From positions 59,831,662-59,895,661 of the forward strand of contig OZ038487.1 in NCBI GenBank assembly GCA_964036315.1: 64,000 nucleotides of DNA, in the 5' to 3' direction. Below, one piece after another: positions 1-10,759 of this stretch; within the stretch, counting starts at the first letter, position 1; each line of letters begins with the position of its first letter. The position numbers and the translations under genes were made by a program. Under the pieces are notes generated by a model. The model worked only from the letters and a program-made list of their open reading frames with translations, was not told the DNA's origin and searched no databases. The stretch comes from Acanthosepion esculentum. Lineage: Eukaryota > Mollusca > Cephalopoda > Sepiida > Sepiidae.

Positions 1-75
1 GTCCCTATCAGTCAAGACAATTAGCTGACTGTCCAAGTTTACTTGGGCCTGGGCGTTGCCTTACATTCGTCTTGG

Positions 76-126
76 AAGACGCACACGTATTTTTCAGGGT
101 ATTTTTTAGGAAAAAATGTGCGTCTT
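76..126. repeat. Short hairpin, possible MITE end
   Basis: Ten-base perfect inverted arms (AAGACGCACA at 76-85, its complement at 117-126) enclose a T-rich loop and are followed by a CCGAAAAATACGG block. It resembles the terminal hairpin of a small DNA transposon that I recall as common in molluscs, but I cannot name the family. It abuts the foldback element to its right. Confidence 0.35.
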
Positions 127-137
127 GTATGCCGAAA

Positions 138-256
138 AATACGGTATTTACATTATTTACATTATTCGGGCTTATACTCATTTTCCTTGTTACATTCACA
201 ATATGAATATGGCAAGGACTATGAGAATAACAGTCCAAATAATGTAAATAATGTAA
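138..256. mobile_element. Foldback element, decayed copy 1
   Basis: Two inverted arms (about 138-189 and 213-256) carry the TTACATTATT(T/C)GG...CTCAT...CCTTG block that recurs in inverted form at 40853-41114, 42685-42925 and 49401-49570. This copy has lost the internal GGCCG/CGGCC hairpin seen in the others. The shared arms place it in the family. The short centre suggests a deletion between the arms. Confidence 0.55.
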
Positions 257-411
257 GTAAACTCTACCACTGTTTAAAAGACTGGGGAGGAATGTGAACT
301 GGATGATCTACTTCTATTAAATTCCTTAAAACCACCTTGTTGCTCCGTATATGTTTCCTTTTGTCACACCTCGTCAAATGCTTACCGTATTATAGAGAAA
401 GATAATCTAGC

Positions 412-1581
412 TTGTCGTCTGTGATTTCTTTTTCGTGTTCTAACTGCTATTTTAAAGATCAGTTATTTTTTTTTTGTTTTTCGTCTCTTTATTTCTTCAT
501 CATTGACGTTCTTCATTTTCTTCTTTCATTCGTTTTCATTCGTTTATATTTTCTCCTTCTCTTTTCCTTGTTTTCTTCTTTTTACTTTCATTTTATTTAC
601 TTACTTGTCGATTTGTCGCGATCATATTTCTTCCTTCCAAACCGGATTGAAACATTGCCATAGTCGTCACAGCCATCGTATACCGACTGACCCTTTCTGC
701 ATACCGAATTTTCTCAATCCCATTATTTATTTCACCTTACTCTCGTTTCTCTCAGTCTCCCCCGTCTCTTCAAGACCAGTTGATTACCTACCGACCCCAA
801 TTGTGCCGAGGTCACTAATTAGCGGACAACCAAAGAGAAGCCAAGCTTCGAGCAACCAGGGCTGTTACTTTCTCGCCCAACCCCAGCCTCACCGATTTTT
901 ACGCTCTTATTTCCTCGACCCCAACCGTTTCTGGACAGTTTGTGGTGGCCAACGAAATGATACATTATTAGTATGATAAGAATATAGTCTAAGAAGCAAA
1001 TTATATCAAATAGAGAGAATCGAGAAGCTATAGATTTGAAGAGGTCACTAGGATTGGCTACCGTAACTTGTGTTCGAGGCTCGACCTAAAACTTCGAGAC
1101 TAACCGAAGCCGTTTTCGAAAACAATTGCTTCCTGCCTCTGACTAGAGTTTTAAAAGCGGAAATCAAACTTCGCTCGACACTAAAAGACTGAACCTTCTG
1201 CGTTGAAAGTTGAAATTCGGGAACCCAGGAAAGGAAAGCACTGGTTCCATATGTCAAATTTGCTACCAACTAAGTTAGCAATTTATAATAAGTTCATTCT
1301 CATTTACAAAGTGTGTTATAACAACCTGTACCAATGTAATTTTTGCCAATATCAGATTTACTGGTGGACATACGGAAAATTGTTGAAATTCTTTCTGGAA
1401 TTTGAAACTATTTCGTAAAAGTGAAATAAATTGAGAGAAATGTGGAAAAGTTAAAGATTTAGCGACACCGTGTCCATTTACTAAACTTTTGCATTGTTCA
1501 TTTGGCGCAAGGCCAACACAAATGAAGTGATTGGGAAGATCAAAATTCACTATTCAGTAGCGATATATAACAAGTATAAGT
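412..1581. other. No gene seen; T-rich tract and unassigned DNA
   Basis: Positions about 420-620 are a pyrimidine-rich, low-complexity stretch. Its frames are open only because T and C dominate. About 780-960 is more GC-rich and looks single-copy within the window, with no recognisable domain. About 1040-1560 holds no repeat family or coding signal that I recognise. Confidence 0.5.
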
Positions 1582-1850
1582 GGGCACCTCGACGTGGTGT
1601 AATGGTTAGAAAGCTTGTCTTGCTAGATCAATTACGACTGAGTAGTGGGTTCGATCTTCACTGGATGCCCCTTACTTTCGGCCTTGTGCCATATCTAAGC
1701 CGGGCTTAGAAAATCACTATATGGGCACCTCGAGGTGGTGTAATGTTTAGTAATCATGTCTCGCTAGAACAATTACGACTGAGTAGTGTGTTCGATTCTG
1801 ACTGGGAGCTACTCAAACTTTGGCCTTGTGCTCTGCTTGGAAAATCACAA
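1582..1850 (+). mobile_element. tRNA-derived SINE, two tandem copies
   Basis: Two head-to-tail units start at 1582 and 1723, a 141-base period. Each begins GGGCACCTCGA, then has an A-box-like block (GTGGTGTAATGGTTAG at 1594 in copy 1), a B-box-like block (GGGTTCGATCT at 1647; GTGTTCGATTC at 1788) and an AAAATCAC tail. These are internal RNA polymerase III promoter features of a tRNA-derived SINE. Copy 2 is more diverged in the B box. The cloverleaf is not intact, so these are not functional tRNAs. Confidence 0.7.
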
Positions 1851-1879
1851 TAACAAATATACCTTTTAAACTGTTACTC

Positions 1880-2765
1880 AACGCTTCTTCTTTGATGTAG
1901 GCGATCCCTACCCTCCACATCTTCCTGTTCCGTGTAGCTCTTAATAAGTTTTTTTTTTATATTACTCGCAAACCAAGCTCATCAAATATGTTACGCATAG
2001 CTCTCCTCTGCCTCTCTTTCCCTCAGTCTGTCTTGTGAGTATCAGGTTTTCCAAGCATTATGTTCCCCCCCCCCACCAAATCAACAGTCTCTTCCCGATA
2101 TTACGTATAAGTTTCCTTTTTGTTTCCATTTTCTCCAAAACCTCGTCGTTGCTCACATGTTCGGCTCATGGTATCTTCATCATCTTTCTATAGAACAACA
2201 TTTGTGTTTCTTTAAGTCTCTACATCTTTGAGGAGGTTGTCCAGCATTCACTGCCATAAAGGAGGACAGATATCGCATAACAGTTCAGTAATCTTTTCCT
2301 TGTTTCCAACGAAATTTTTCTGTCTCTTAATACTCTGCTTAGCCTTTTGGAATGCATCTTTGGCCATCCCAATACGTCTTCGGATTTCAGTGTGACACTT
2401 TCCGTCCTCTGGTAGAACACGTCCCAGATATTTAAGTTTCTGTACTTGTTTGATTTATTGTTCCCGATTTGTAATTTGCATTTTGGGCTCATCCTTTTGC
2501 TGATAGCCATGAATTCTGACTTCTTGAATTTTATACTTACTCCTTTCTTCTTGATTTCCTTTGCTATCTTTTGTAGAATATTATGCAACTTCCTTTCCGT
2601 GTCTACTACCAACAGTGTGCCATCTGCTTATCTTATATTGTTAAGAATGTGACCGTCAATAATGAATCCTGATAGGTCTTCTAATTCTCTTAGAATTGCC
2701 TCGCTGTATAGGTTGAATAAATATGGCGAGAAAATGCATCCATGTCTTACGCCTTTGTATCCGTT
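1880..2765 (-). pseudogene. RTE-like LINE reverse transcriptase, decayed
   Basis: On the minus strand this encodes the second half of a reverse transcriptase. It starts with GVRHGC and SPYLFNLYSEAIL, then the catalytic block, then TERKLHNILQKIAKEIKKKG, KKSEFMAIS, ISLETRKRLLNCY and SVLLYGSECW. Past 2220 the match continues in other frames (FYRKM, EHVSN, ATRNRKMWR). The order and wording fit the RTE-type LINE ORF common in molluscs. The catalytic YADD reads stop-A-D-G here, so the copy is dead. Its 5' side runs into the pyrimidine microsatellite at 2767. It is one of nine such pieces in the window. Confidence 0.85.
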
Positions 2766-2766
2766 T

Positions 2767-2912
2767 CTTCTCTCCTCTCTTTGTTTGTTTATTCCTTTCC
2801 TTCATCGCAATATCACATCTCCCTCTTCTTTCTTCTACTATTTCTTTCTCTCTTTCTTTCTTCCTTCAAATTGCTTCTTCTTCCTTACCTTCCCTCACGC
2901 ATTACTTTATCA

Positions 2913-2960
<48 letters not shown>

Positions 2961-3165
2961 AAATTGCTTCTTTTTCCTTACCTTCCCTCTCGAATTTCTT
3001 CTTCTTCTTCTTCTTCTTCTTCTTCTTCTTCTTCTTCTTCTTCTTCTTCTTCTTCTTCTTCTTCTTCTTCTTCTAATTCTTCTTCTAATTCTTCTTCTTC
3101 TTCTTCTTCTTCTTCTACTTCTTCTTCTTCTTCTTCTTCTTTTTCTTCTTCTTCTTCTAACTAAT
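2767..3165. repeat. Pyrimidine microsatellite: (CTTT)n and (CTT)n
   Basis: A CTTT run lies at about 2912-2957 and a CTT run with a few CTA interruptions at about 2998-3162. A 30-odd-base segment starting CTTCAAATTGCTTCTT occurs twice, about 92 bases apart, so the (CTTT)n lies within a local duplication. Long frames of Phe, Ser or Leu here are artefacts. Confidence 0.9.
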
Positions 3166-3169
3166 ACTC

Positions 3170-3832
3170 ATTGATTGTGCCTGCACATTTTCTAACTGCC
3201 CGCCCGATCCCCTTGTAAACATCATTGACAATTCTCCGTGCTTTCTGTCCCCCCCAATACCTACCCCAACAATGTCGGCAATCAGTCTCCTTATTATTGT
3301 GTCACTGCATGTATTCCTTTGCAAGTGGCCGAATTTATTCTATTTCCAATTAGCCTATACTTCCGAGCTACAGGCAGGGGTCTACATCGACAGGTGTACG
3401 AATACTCGACTACTTCCGGAACAAACCAATCAATCAGTTTCAATTTAGTCCAAACTCGAATCTACACCCTGTGCTTAAAAGATATGCGAGCGGTAAAATT
3501 ATGTCTGCATTACAGTTAGGCATACTGAACGAAGTAGGTTGTATAATAGAGAGCTCTATACACATATATAAATACATACACATTTACGTATCTATCTTTT
3601 TCATTGAATTTTTATCCGATATTATTTTAAATATAACGGTATTTTTAGCATCAGAACTAAAAATAACGTTTATAATAATGGACACACACAAATCTATATA
3701 ATTTAAAACTTGCTATATTTATAGGTAAAGAATTCTCAATGAAAGTGATATCGGATATATAGAGCTTATAGATAGATTAGATACTGTAGGGACGAACAGT
3801 GCAGGATAGCTCACTTATTGACACACACTCTC

Positions 3833-3835
<3 letters not shown>
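3170..3835. other. No gene seen
   Basis: Moderately AT-rich sequence with no recognisable coding domain. A GACTACTTCCGGAACAAACC block near 3408 recalls mariner ends, but no transposase accompanies it. Confidence 0.4.
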
Positions 3836-3870
<35 letters not shown>

Positions 3871-4020
3871 GAGTCTACAAGAACCTTTAAGAGAAAGCAC
3901 TGGGCGGATGTTCTGTCGTTTTTAGGGCTCTTCAGCAATGTGTAGCATCCACTATCGAGAATCGAACCCGGACTGTTATGATACAACGCAAGTGTCATAC
4001 CACTGGACCAACGGCCTCGA
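3836..4020 (-). mobile_element. tRNA-derived SINE (tRNA-Pro-like head)
   Basis: Read on the minus strand, the head near 4015 carries GGCCGTTGGTCCAGTGGTA (A box) and then CCGGGTTCGATTCTCG (B box). This resembles tRNA-Pro, whose head reads GGCTCGTTGGTCTAGGGG. The body contains GCTGAAGAGCCCT and ends in a (TA)n run at 3836-3865. The head and promoter boxes show tRNA descent. The body family is not named. Confidence 0.65.
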
Positions 4021-4078
4021 TGATGAAGGAACTAACTGGACTCAATATAGCGCAGCTACTCAATGTATGTATCTGTTG

Positions 4079-4118
<40 letters not shown>

Positions 4119-4150
4119 GTGCGTGTGCGTGCGCGTGCGCGTGTGTGTGT
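4079..4150. repeat. (TG)n/(CG) microsatellite
   Basis: Alternating purine-pyrimidine TG run with interspersed CG dinucleotides, a type of sequence able to adopt Z-DNA. Confidence 0.9.
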
Positions 4151-4294
4151 TAATTTTTTTCAGATCCGTCCTTGAGTTCCGAACCCGATATGTTACACAT
4201 AGGAGCGCTGTTTAACGCGCCTAAATGCACGTGTAAACAAAAAAAAAAATAAATAAATAAAAATACCAGAATTTCTTTTTTCTCCGTATCTCAT

Positions 4295-4332
4295 TCTCTG
4301 ATGAAGCTTTAATAAAAGTGAAACATGTTAGA
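4295..4332 (+). ncRNA. Hammerhead-ribozyme-like motif
   Basis: Core CTGATGA lies at 4298-4304 and GAAA at 4320-4323. Stem II is weak (CTTT pairing with AAAG). After GAAA comes the self-complementary CATG, then TT as the candidate UH cleavage site, then AGA, which pairs with TCT just before the core as stem I. A (CA)n run begins about 70 bases downstream. All conserved core residues are present. Activity is inferred only. Confidence 0.5.
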
Positions 4333-4395
4333 TTGACAAACGTTGTGTATTTATTCTTTATTATTCTGTCGGATTCTGATATATGTTTGAACCCA

Positions 4396-4530
<135 letters not shown>

Positions 4531-4539
4531 GGTGTGTGT

Positions 4540-4916
4540 GTGGGGGTCTTTGGAGTCATTCGTACCCGACATACGACGTTTCGTGCTTATGGCGGCATCT
4601 CCCATAACATAACACGCCATCAATCGCCGCCTAATGAGGAAGATGGTGTTGTTTCTTCACCGGCCATATTGGATTGTGTTACATCCGCTATCTCTCATTT
4701 TTTTTTTTGGGGGGGGGACTTTTTAGCTTTCATTATGGCTTCCAAGTATAAGACAAACTCGTGGGTGCTTATGTAGGTGAGTTCCGACATACGTCGAAAA
4801 TAAGCTTACGTCGCGGCCTAGGAACGGATCTCTGAAGTAAGTCGAGGACCCCTTTATATACATATATATGTGTGTTTGTGTATTTGTGTTCGTATATATA
4901 TATGCGCTAGTGATCA
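4540..4916. other. No gene seen; possible small repeat at 4775-4855
   Basis: A T10G9 homopolymer junction lies near 4700-4717. About 4775-4855 contains two ACGTCG motifs and looks like a dispersed cephalopod-type repeat, but no second copy is in the window. A short TG/TA run lies near 4857-4905. Confidence 0.35.
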
Positions 4917-5170
4917 TGCATATTGTATTCTTAAAATTGCGGATTAGGCTTGTCTTCTTATTTTCTTTTACAACGTTGTTTAGGAGTCCTTGTAATTTTC
5001 TTTCTTTGTCTGCCATTAACTCAGTGTCATCTACATATCTTGCATTATTAATATCGTGCCCACCAACGATAAATTCTATTAGACATCTACTCTTCTTATG
5101 ATCGCCTCGACGTATAGGTTAAATCAACCCGATTAAAACACACGTCTCTTTCTGTTTTGTTGTACCTCTC
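4917..5170 (-). pseudogene. RTE-like LINE reverse transcriptase fragment
   Basis: The minus strand encodes IVGGHDINNARYVDDTELMA, then DKERKLQGLLNNVVKENKKT. The RT palm motif survives as YVDD (YADD is usual in this family). The flanks shift frame on both sides and the fragment is only about 80 codons long, so it is a relic. It shows the catalytic segment that is mutated in the 1880-2765 copy. Confidence 0.8.
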
Positions 5171-5239
5171 CAATTCCTTTTTCATCCGCATGCCGGCAGC
5201 TTGTTCCCTGTATACACACATACATATTTAATCATATCT

Positions 5240-5730
5240 TATTAATAATGTCTGGTCAGTTCGATAAAGTCAAACTGGCAGTTAATCTAAAAATGACCTA
5301 AAAACTCGTCAATGAATGGTTTGTTAATTTTAACGCGTCTAAAGCCAAAACTGCTCTCTATAAATCGTTTGAGAGAAGCTTTCATGCTTTCCATTATTAT
5401 GGCTGATGCTAACCTTAATGAAAATGAATCGTTGCTCTTTTTCGGGTTAGAATTTTCCGCTGACATGAAGTAGTAACATTATATTGAATCAATAGCTATA
5501 TGTGCTGCTAAGCAGTCTGATTCACTGTGTAATTATATATATTTTTACACCCCCGATTCTATCTTAACTACTTATAAGTTTGCCATTCGTCCGTGCTTAG
5601 AATGTTGGAGCAAAATCTGGTTTTGTATTCCGACTCTATATTTAGAGATCCTTTATAAAATCCTTGATAAAGAAGAATTGGCAATGTTATTGGCCCGTAC
5701 CTAGCATCTCGACATCTCGACATTTTTCAA
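5240..5730 (+). pseudogene. Jockey-like LINE RT C-terminal fragment
   Basis: Frames in order read SGQFDKVKLAVNLK, MADANLNENESLLFFG, YIESIAICAA, and TTYKFAIRPCLECW followed by LYLEILYKI. These match the region just after the RT catalytic site through the C-terminal part of jockey-type LINE ORF2 (the RP-x-x-EYC-x-H-x-W segment). Several stops and shifts show decay. The same family recurs at 9940, 13600, 33240, 35960, 41650 and 48690. Confidence 0.75.
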
Positions 5731-6003
5731 TTGCCGCAACATAAACAGTGTATACAATAAATCAACTGAGAGGCATAGGGGGCATGGGGGGTACTGAGGG
5801 AGAAATAATGTGGGGAAAAGAGGAATATTATTACGGAGAGAGATCAATAAAAGAGCAGGCGTTGAGAAGACAAAAATGACGATTGACATGGCAGTTACAT
5901 TTTCATCGAATCACAATTGACTGTAACCCCCCCCCCCCCAAAAAAAAAACATGAAAGCTCCGCAAATGAGAAGTGCGGGAAAAAAACTATTAGCATAGAC
6001 ACA

Positions 6004-6110
6004 ATTTACATTATTCGGCCTATTGCCTCATCTTTGTTGCCATAGATATCACATCGGCTGTTGTACGCTCCGGCCTTCTTCAGGTGGTTTGAATGTCGAA
6101 CTGAACCCTA
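6004..6110 (-). mobile_element. Foldback element, half copy with ribozyme-like hairpin
   Basis: Carries the arm (TTTACATTATTCGGCCTATTG near 6006) followed by the GTTGTACGCTCCGGCC and TTCTTCAGGTGG block. On the minus strand the CTGAAGA core and most of stem II survive, but GAAA has become GATG, so the ribozyme would be inactive. The second arm is missing. Confidence 0.7.
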
Positions 6111-6169
6111 TATTTCTTTCGCTACATTTCTTTTCAATACCGATGACGAGTAAATCAAATTAATTAAGA

Positions 6170-6975
6170 ATAACCCGCATTGCATAATGCGGGAATTGGC
6201 AGAAACTCTACATTTATCAAAATTCACCATCCATGAGCAGTTAGTTAAGTTTGGGTACTCTAATCGCTACGATATTTAGGAACCACAGGATCTAAGTGAA
6301 AAGAATCTCTTGGATCGCGTTTCATCTGTAATGTCCTGTATAAACGCAACAACCATTTTTGAAGCAAATCGTGACGGGTGATGAGAAATGAATCGTTTAC
6401 AACAATATTCAGCGAAAAAGATCCTGAGGTAAGCGACATGATCCAACTTTAAGCACCTCAAATGAAGGTCTTCATCTTAAGAAAGCCATGCTGTGCATCT
6501 GGTAGGATTGAAAAGGAATCCAGTTCTATGAGCTTCTGTCAAGTAACCAGTCAATTGATTCTGAAAAATACTGCTCGCAGCAATTCAAGAAAAATTGGGG
6601 AAAAGGAAAGGTGTTATATTCTATGAGGATAATGCCGGACCTCAAGATTAATTGGTGACACGGCAAAAATTGTTGCAGCTTGGCTGGAATATATTAACCC
6701 CACACGTCATATTCACCAGTCATTGCTCCTTGGGATTTTCATTTTTTTCAGATCCTTGCAAAATAATCTCAACAGTAAAAATTTTAATTCTTTGGATGGC
6801 ATAAGCACCTTAATGAGTTCTCTGCCACGAAACCTTAATTTGAAAAAAAGATGGAGAAGGTTTATGCAACAAAATGGTTTATATTTAGTTGAATGAATGT
6901 TTAATGGCATAATTTATTTTTGTGTTTTAATTTCCCTTAAAGATCGGCAGGAACTTTCCGGACAAACCAATATAT
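6170..6975 (+). pseudogene. mariner transposase relic (Hsmar1/SETMAR-type)
   Basis: Fragments in order match mariner transposase: MRELAETLHLSKFTIHEQLVK (second HTH), LSEKNLLDRVSS, TGDE-like remnant, HLKKAMLCIWxDxKGIQFYELL, IDSEKYCSQQ, then PVIAPWDFHFF near the third catalytic Asp, and a C-terminal RWRRFMQQNG-like stretch. About 6944-6975 ends with CAGGAACTTTCCGGACAAA, which looks like the right terminal inverted repeat. The left end and first HTH are missing. Multiple stops and shifts show that it is inactive. Confidence 0.85.
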
Positions 6976-7123
6976 TCTTCCTCACTAGACGATTGCGTTA
7001 TGCATAAAAATCAGAGTCGTGCTGAAGATGAAGAAAAAAGTGTATATTTATTGCTAACATAAATCATAGATCTGTTATTGTACATCGAGGACTATTTTAT
7101 TAAGACCAGCACTCAATACACGG

Positions 7124-7223
<100 letters not shown>

Positions 7224-7280
7224 TTATTCATGTCATCCATTACAGACTTTCTTGTTCTTCATAATTTCTATTCCCGTTAA

Positions 7281-7315
7281 CAGTTCTGATGAGAGGGGAC
7301 GAAACCGGTTGACTG
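7281..7315 (+). ncRNA. Hammerhead-ribozyme-like motif
   Basis: Stem I is CAGTT (7281-7285) with GACTG (7311-7315), five pairs including one wobble. The core is CTGATGA (7286-7292) and GAAA (7301-7304). Stem III would be the self-complementary CCGG and the UH site TT (7309-7310). Stem II is poor, with only a G-C pair closing an AGGGGA loop. Short palindromic stem III segments are a reported trait of PLE hammerheads. Confidence 0.5.
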
Positions 7316-7391
7316 CGGTTTTTATTTTAAATCTATCATGGCCTATAATAAAAAAATATTTTATATGCCTTAATAAGCTTTTGTACCGTTG

Positions 7392-7480
<89 letters not shown>

Positions 7481-7519
7481 TGTCATCCACAGACAGACTG
7501 TTTCGCTGTTTCACATATA

Positions 7520-7586
<67 letters not shown>

Positions 7587-7591
<5 letters not shown>

Positions 7592-7636
7592 ACGTAAATC
7601 ATTCAAACGAAAAACAAATAATGATTTACGTTACAT
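7587..7636. repeat. Perfect 17-bp hairpin between (TA)n runs
   Basis: Left arm ATGTAACGTAAATCATT (7587-7603) and its exact complement at 7620-7636 enclose a 16-base A-rich loop. The left side is directly bounded by (TA)n. Confidence 0.85.
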
Positions 7637-7657
7637 AAATTGAATACGCACTACAAA

Positions 7658-7714
<57 letters not shown>

Positions 7715-7919
7715 TTGTGTTTCAACATCAAGAATTTTTCTTCTGTGTGTAGGATTGGTTTTCTGCCTCCTCCTAAAGTCTGCTTCAACATTATAATTCT
7801 AGCATTACCACCTGAAATCTGAAATTTTATTTGCTAATTATTTTTTATCACATGAAGCAGATAGGTTCGCTTATCATCCGGTTCACACTCTTCTCCGTTC
7901 TTTTGCTGCTGAAACACAA

Positions 7920-7960
<41 letters not shown>

Positions 7961-8105
7961 AATTATTATTATTATTATCATTATTATTATTATTATTATT
8001 ATTAACATAAAAATGTATATATTTATTTATTAACATACATTATAGCTCTGTTATTGTACATCGAGCACTATTTTATTAGGACCAGCACTCAATGTATGAT
8101 ATTTT

Positions 8106-8162
<57 letters not shown>

Positions 8163-8165
<3 letters not shown>

Positions 8166-8590
8166 AGTCGTGCTTCGGCTTTGTTTGAATAATATCCACA
8201 ATTTCTTTATTTTTTTCTCTTATCTTTTTTCAAATTTCCGAATTAGTTATCTTTTATAATCGGTACATTGACCAAAGTTCATATTTATTTATATTTATTT
8301 TTATTTTTCCCCTAGTACTTGCTACTTTCGTTTTCAAGAATTGTGTCTTTTGTGTATCTACGCAACTCGTTCTGGTTAATTCTTGTGTTCTCACAATGGA
8401 AGCAATTTCAAAACACTTAAAAATTCGAGATTGATCGTTTAAATGACGTCAACTTGAGTGACTTGAAAGTGAAACAGCGAAATTGAAGGAAAACGTTTAC
8501 ATAAATATACACAAAAACATGTCATCGATAAAATATTAGACAGAACATGTCAGTATTAAGCAAATATTCTGGTATATATATATATATATA
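8163..8590. other. No gene seen
   Basis: AT-rich DNA without a recognised coding domain. It ends in a short (TA)n run that forms the left flank of the next hairpin. Confidence 0.4.
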
Positions 8591-8607
8591 TGTGGCAATA
8601 ATAATTT

Positions 8608-8644
<37 letters not shown>

Positions 8645-8664
8645 AACAAATTGTTATTGCCACA
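8591..8664. repeat. Hairpin with a (TA)n loop
   Basis: Arms of 22 bases (TGTGGCAATAATAATTTGTT at 8591 and its complement ending 8664, one mismatch) enclose a (TA)n run. The left arm is itself preceded by (TA)n. Confidence 0.85.
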
Positions 8665-8734
8665 CAAGGATAAAATGATTTGTAAAATTTGTTTACTTTG
8701 ATGCGGCTACAAATGCGCACGAACGGGAGACGCT

Positions 8735-9150
8735 GGGAATGTTACTTGTCGAAGGAATGTACTCTATCACTAGCAAGGATTGTCAGGAAGAATATATTGG
8801 AGAAACCTCAAGAAATTTGATTAATATATTATATTAGCACAAAAGATAAATTAATAAAAAAAAACAACAACACATTAAACTCATTAGTTGCTCACTGTAA
8901 CGGTACTGAGCATAATTATGACATAAAAAATGCTATCCTATATAAAAGAGAAAATAATTCGCTATGACGAAAAGGTTTAGTAAGTGCTTTAATTGTGCTG
9001 CGTCCAGGTTCTTAAAAAGTTTGACGATTCTTGGCTGATCTTCTGTTATCACGACGTGGGATATTTAATAGCAAATATGATGGAAACAAAAAGAAAAAAA
9101 AGATTAAATGAAATTGACTGTATTAAATAGCATGTGTAGTCGCATCAACC
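8735..9150 (+). pseudogene. Penelope-like element GIY-YIG endonuclease relic
   Basis: The frame reads GIYSITSKDCQEEYIGETSR followed by NLI, the GIY...YIG core of the PLE C-terminal endonuclease with its upstream C-x2-C-like spacing. It continues NSLVAHCNGTEHNYDIKNA and ILYKRENNS, typical of the domain's C-terminal half. Stops interrupt the middle. The following block GCATGTGTAGTCG recurs after the PLE relic at 33820. Confidence 0.8.
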
Positions 9151-9177
9151 TAAACAAGACTGAAACTTCCTTCACTT

Positions 9178-9220
9178 TATCATACACACACACACACAAA
9201 TATATATATATATATATATA
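9178..9220. repeat. (CA)n-(TA)n microsatellite
   Basis: Short CA run followed by a short TA run. Confidence 0.85.
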
Positions 9221-9366
9221 AGCATTGGATTTAAGAAACAGCAGATATTTTTATATACAGTGATGAATATTAAAAATATTAAAATAATATTAAAAATAGA
9301 ACATTAATATATATTACATAAAAAGATTTTTTTAAATTTTGAATATCAATTTTATGTGTTTTTCCC

Positions 9367-9402
9367 GACTTCGGAATTTCTTGGCAAATGTCCGTTCTTC
9401 AG
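9367..9402 (-). ncRNA. Hammerhead-like motif, weak
   Basis: The minus strand reads CTGAAGA, a spacer with GGA...TCC pairing, then GAAG-TC. The final A of GAAA is G, so the motif is at best decayed. It belongs to the same CTGAAGA class as the foldback elements. Confidence 0.3.
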
Positions 9403-9860
9403 GCGATTTTAAATGATATTTCCAATTTTTTTCAATTGGTTACGTGTATTTTCAATCCGTTTATACTCCGTTTTTGTACACGCTCCCATTCATGAATTTT
9501 ACGTTATTTAATTATTAAATAAGAATGAGATAATGGGTCGATGTCAGCGTATTAATAAATATTTACTTTAATAATAATATAGCATAATAAATCAAATAAA
9601 ATATTAAAATTTAATTAATAATACAAATAGAACATAAAATATTATAATTTAATTAATAATACAAATTAACAAATATTACAATTTAATTAATAATATAAGA
9701 TAACATACCAACTTCAATATAAGCCATCAAAAATTAATTTAATTTAATTTTGAAGAAAAATTTAATTTCGAAGCAAAAATTTACAGCTGGAAGAAAAATC
9801 TACAGCTTAAAAATGATGACATAAACAAAAGCAAAAGTTAATGAACGTGCGCGTGTAAAA

Positions 9861-9864
<4 letters not shown>
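9403..9864. repeat. AT-rich DNA with short tandem units
   Basis: TTTAATTAATAATA recurs at about 9610, 9648 and 9682 (spacing about 38 and 34), a decayed short tandem repeat. There is no coding signal. Confidence 0.6.

Positions 9865-9939
<75 letters not shown>
9865..9939. repeat. (TA)n microsatellite
   Basis: Uninterrupted TA run directly next to a jockey-like LINE fragment on its right. Confidence 0.95.
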
Positions 9940-9940
<1 letters not shown>

Positions 9941-10560
9941 CGTTTTCCGCTGAATTAGAAGAAATATAGAATATGAATTTACTGAATCAATTGCTAAGTT
10001 TGCTGATAGGAAAGTTTGTTCACCTACTAGACAATTTTTCTCACTGAAATTATCTTACACATTTATAAGTCTACCATTCGTCTATTCACTGATTATTTCT
10101 ACCACATCTAGTCTGGTGTTTCCCTTATCTATTTAGATATTCGTGATAAACTCACGAGTCTGCAATGACATCGATCCAGATGCGGCATTTAGACTTTTGT
10201 TACTTTACCACCACCGTAACATAGCTTCCCTTTGCATCTTCTACAAATATCTTCATGGTAATTTTTCTGAGTAGGTTATTTTATAATTTTAACCTCAGTA
10301 CTAAATTGGCGGATAGGTCCCATAGTTTTACAGTTGAAATTGGTAGATGTAACTTCGAAATTATAGTTCCTTCTCCCAGACTTCTCGCATGTGAAACGAT
10401 CTTCCGACTTACATTTTTACAGTAAACATTTATCTTTAAAAATATCAATTTTCGCTTGTCTTCTAAATCCCTGGTTTTTATTGATCTCTCTTCATAATAA
10501 TGTATCTCTTTGCTATATTATTTCACACTCAATAACCCCTTGCGTCTTAGTGTCTTCATA
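9940..10560 (+). pseudogene. Jockey-like LINE RT C-terminal fragment
   Basis: Recognisable pieces include FSAELEE, an ISLPFV-YSLIISTTSSLV segment equivalent to RPxxEYCxHxW, and the stretch equivalent to RRNIASLCIFYKYLHGNFS near 10210-10265. The C-terminal LNPWFLLISLHNNVSL tail matches the tail seen at 13600-14290. Frames change repeatedly. Confidence 0.65.
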
Positions 10561-10725
10561 TATATATATATACAAATATAGGATTGGTGTATACGGAATA
10601 AATTTCAATTACCAACAATTACTATTCTTAAAAGAGTGCTCAATACAGAGTAGAGCAAATATAATAATTTATTTAAAAATTCTAACATAAATATGTTATA
10701 AAATCACTACAAAAATAGCTATTTT

Positions 10726-10753
10726 CTTTCAACACCACTGGTGTCTTATCAAG
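10726..10753 (-). ncRNA. Hammerhead-like motif, variant core
   Basis: The minus strand carries TTGATAA, then ACACC pairing with GGTGT as stem II, then GAAA. Compared with CTGANGA, positions 3 and 8 read T and A, a pair that could substitute for C3-G8. A long AAAATAG/CTATTTT palindrome follows GAAA. A (TA)n run lies about 155 bases further on. Confidence 0.35.
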
Positions 10754-10759
10754 TGATGA

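Noticed and set aside
2662..3174. Open frames of poly-Leu, poly-Ser and poly-Phe
   Set aside because: Products of CTT and CTTT microsatellites in three frames.
6004..6110. Active hammerhead at this foldback copy
   Set aside because: The essential GAAA has changed to GATG, so only a decayed relative is reported.
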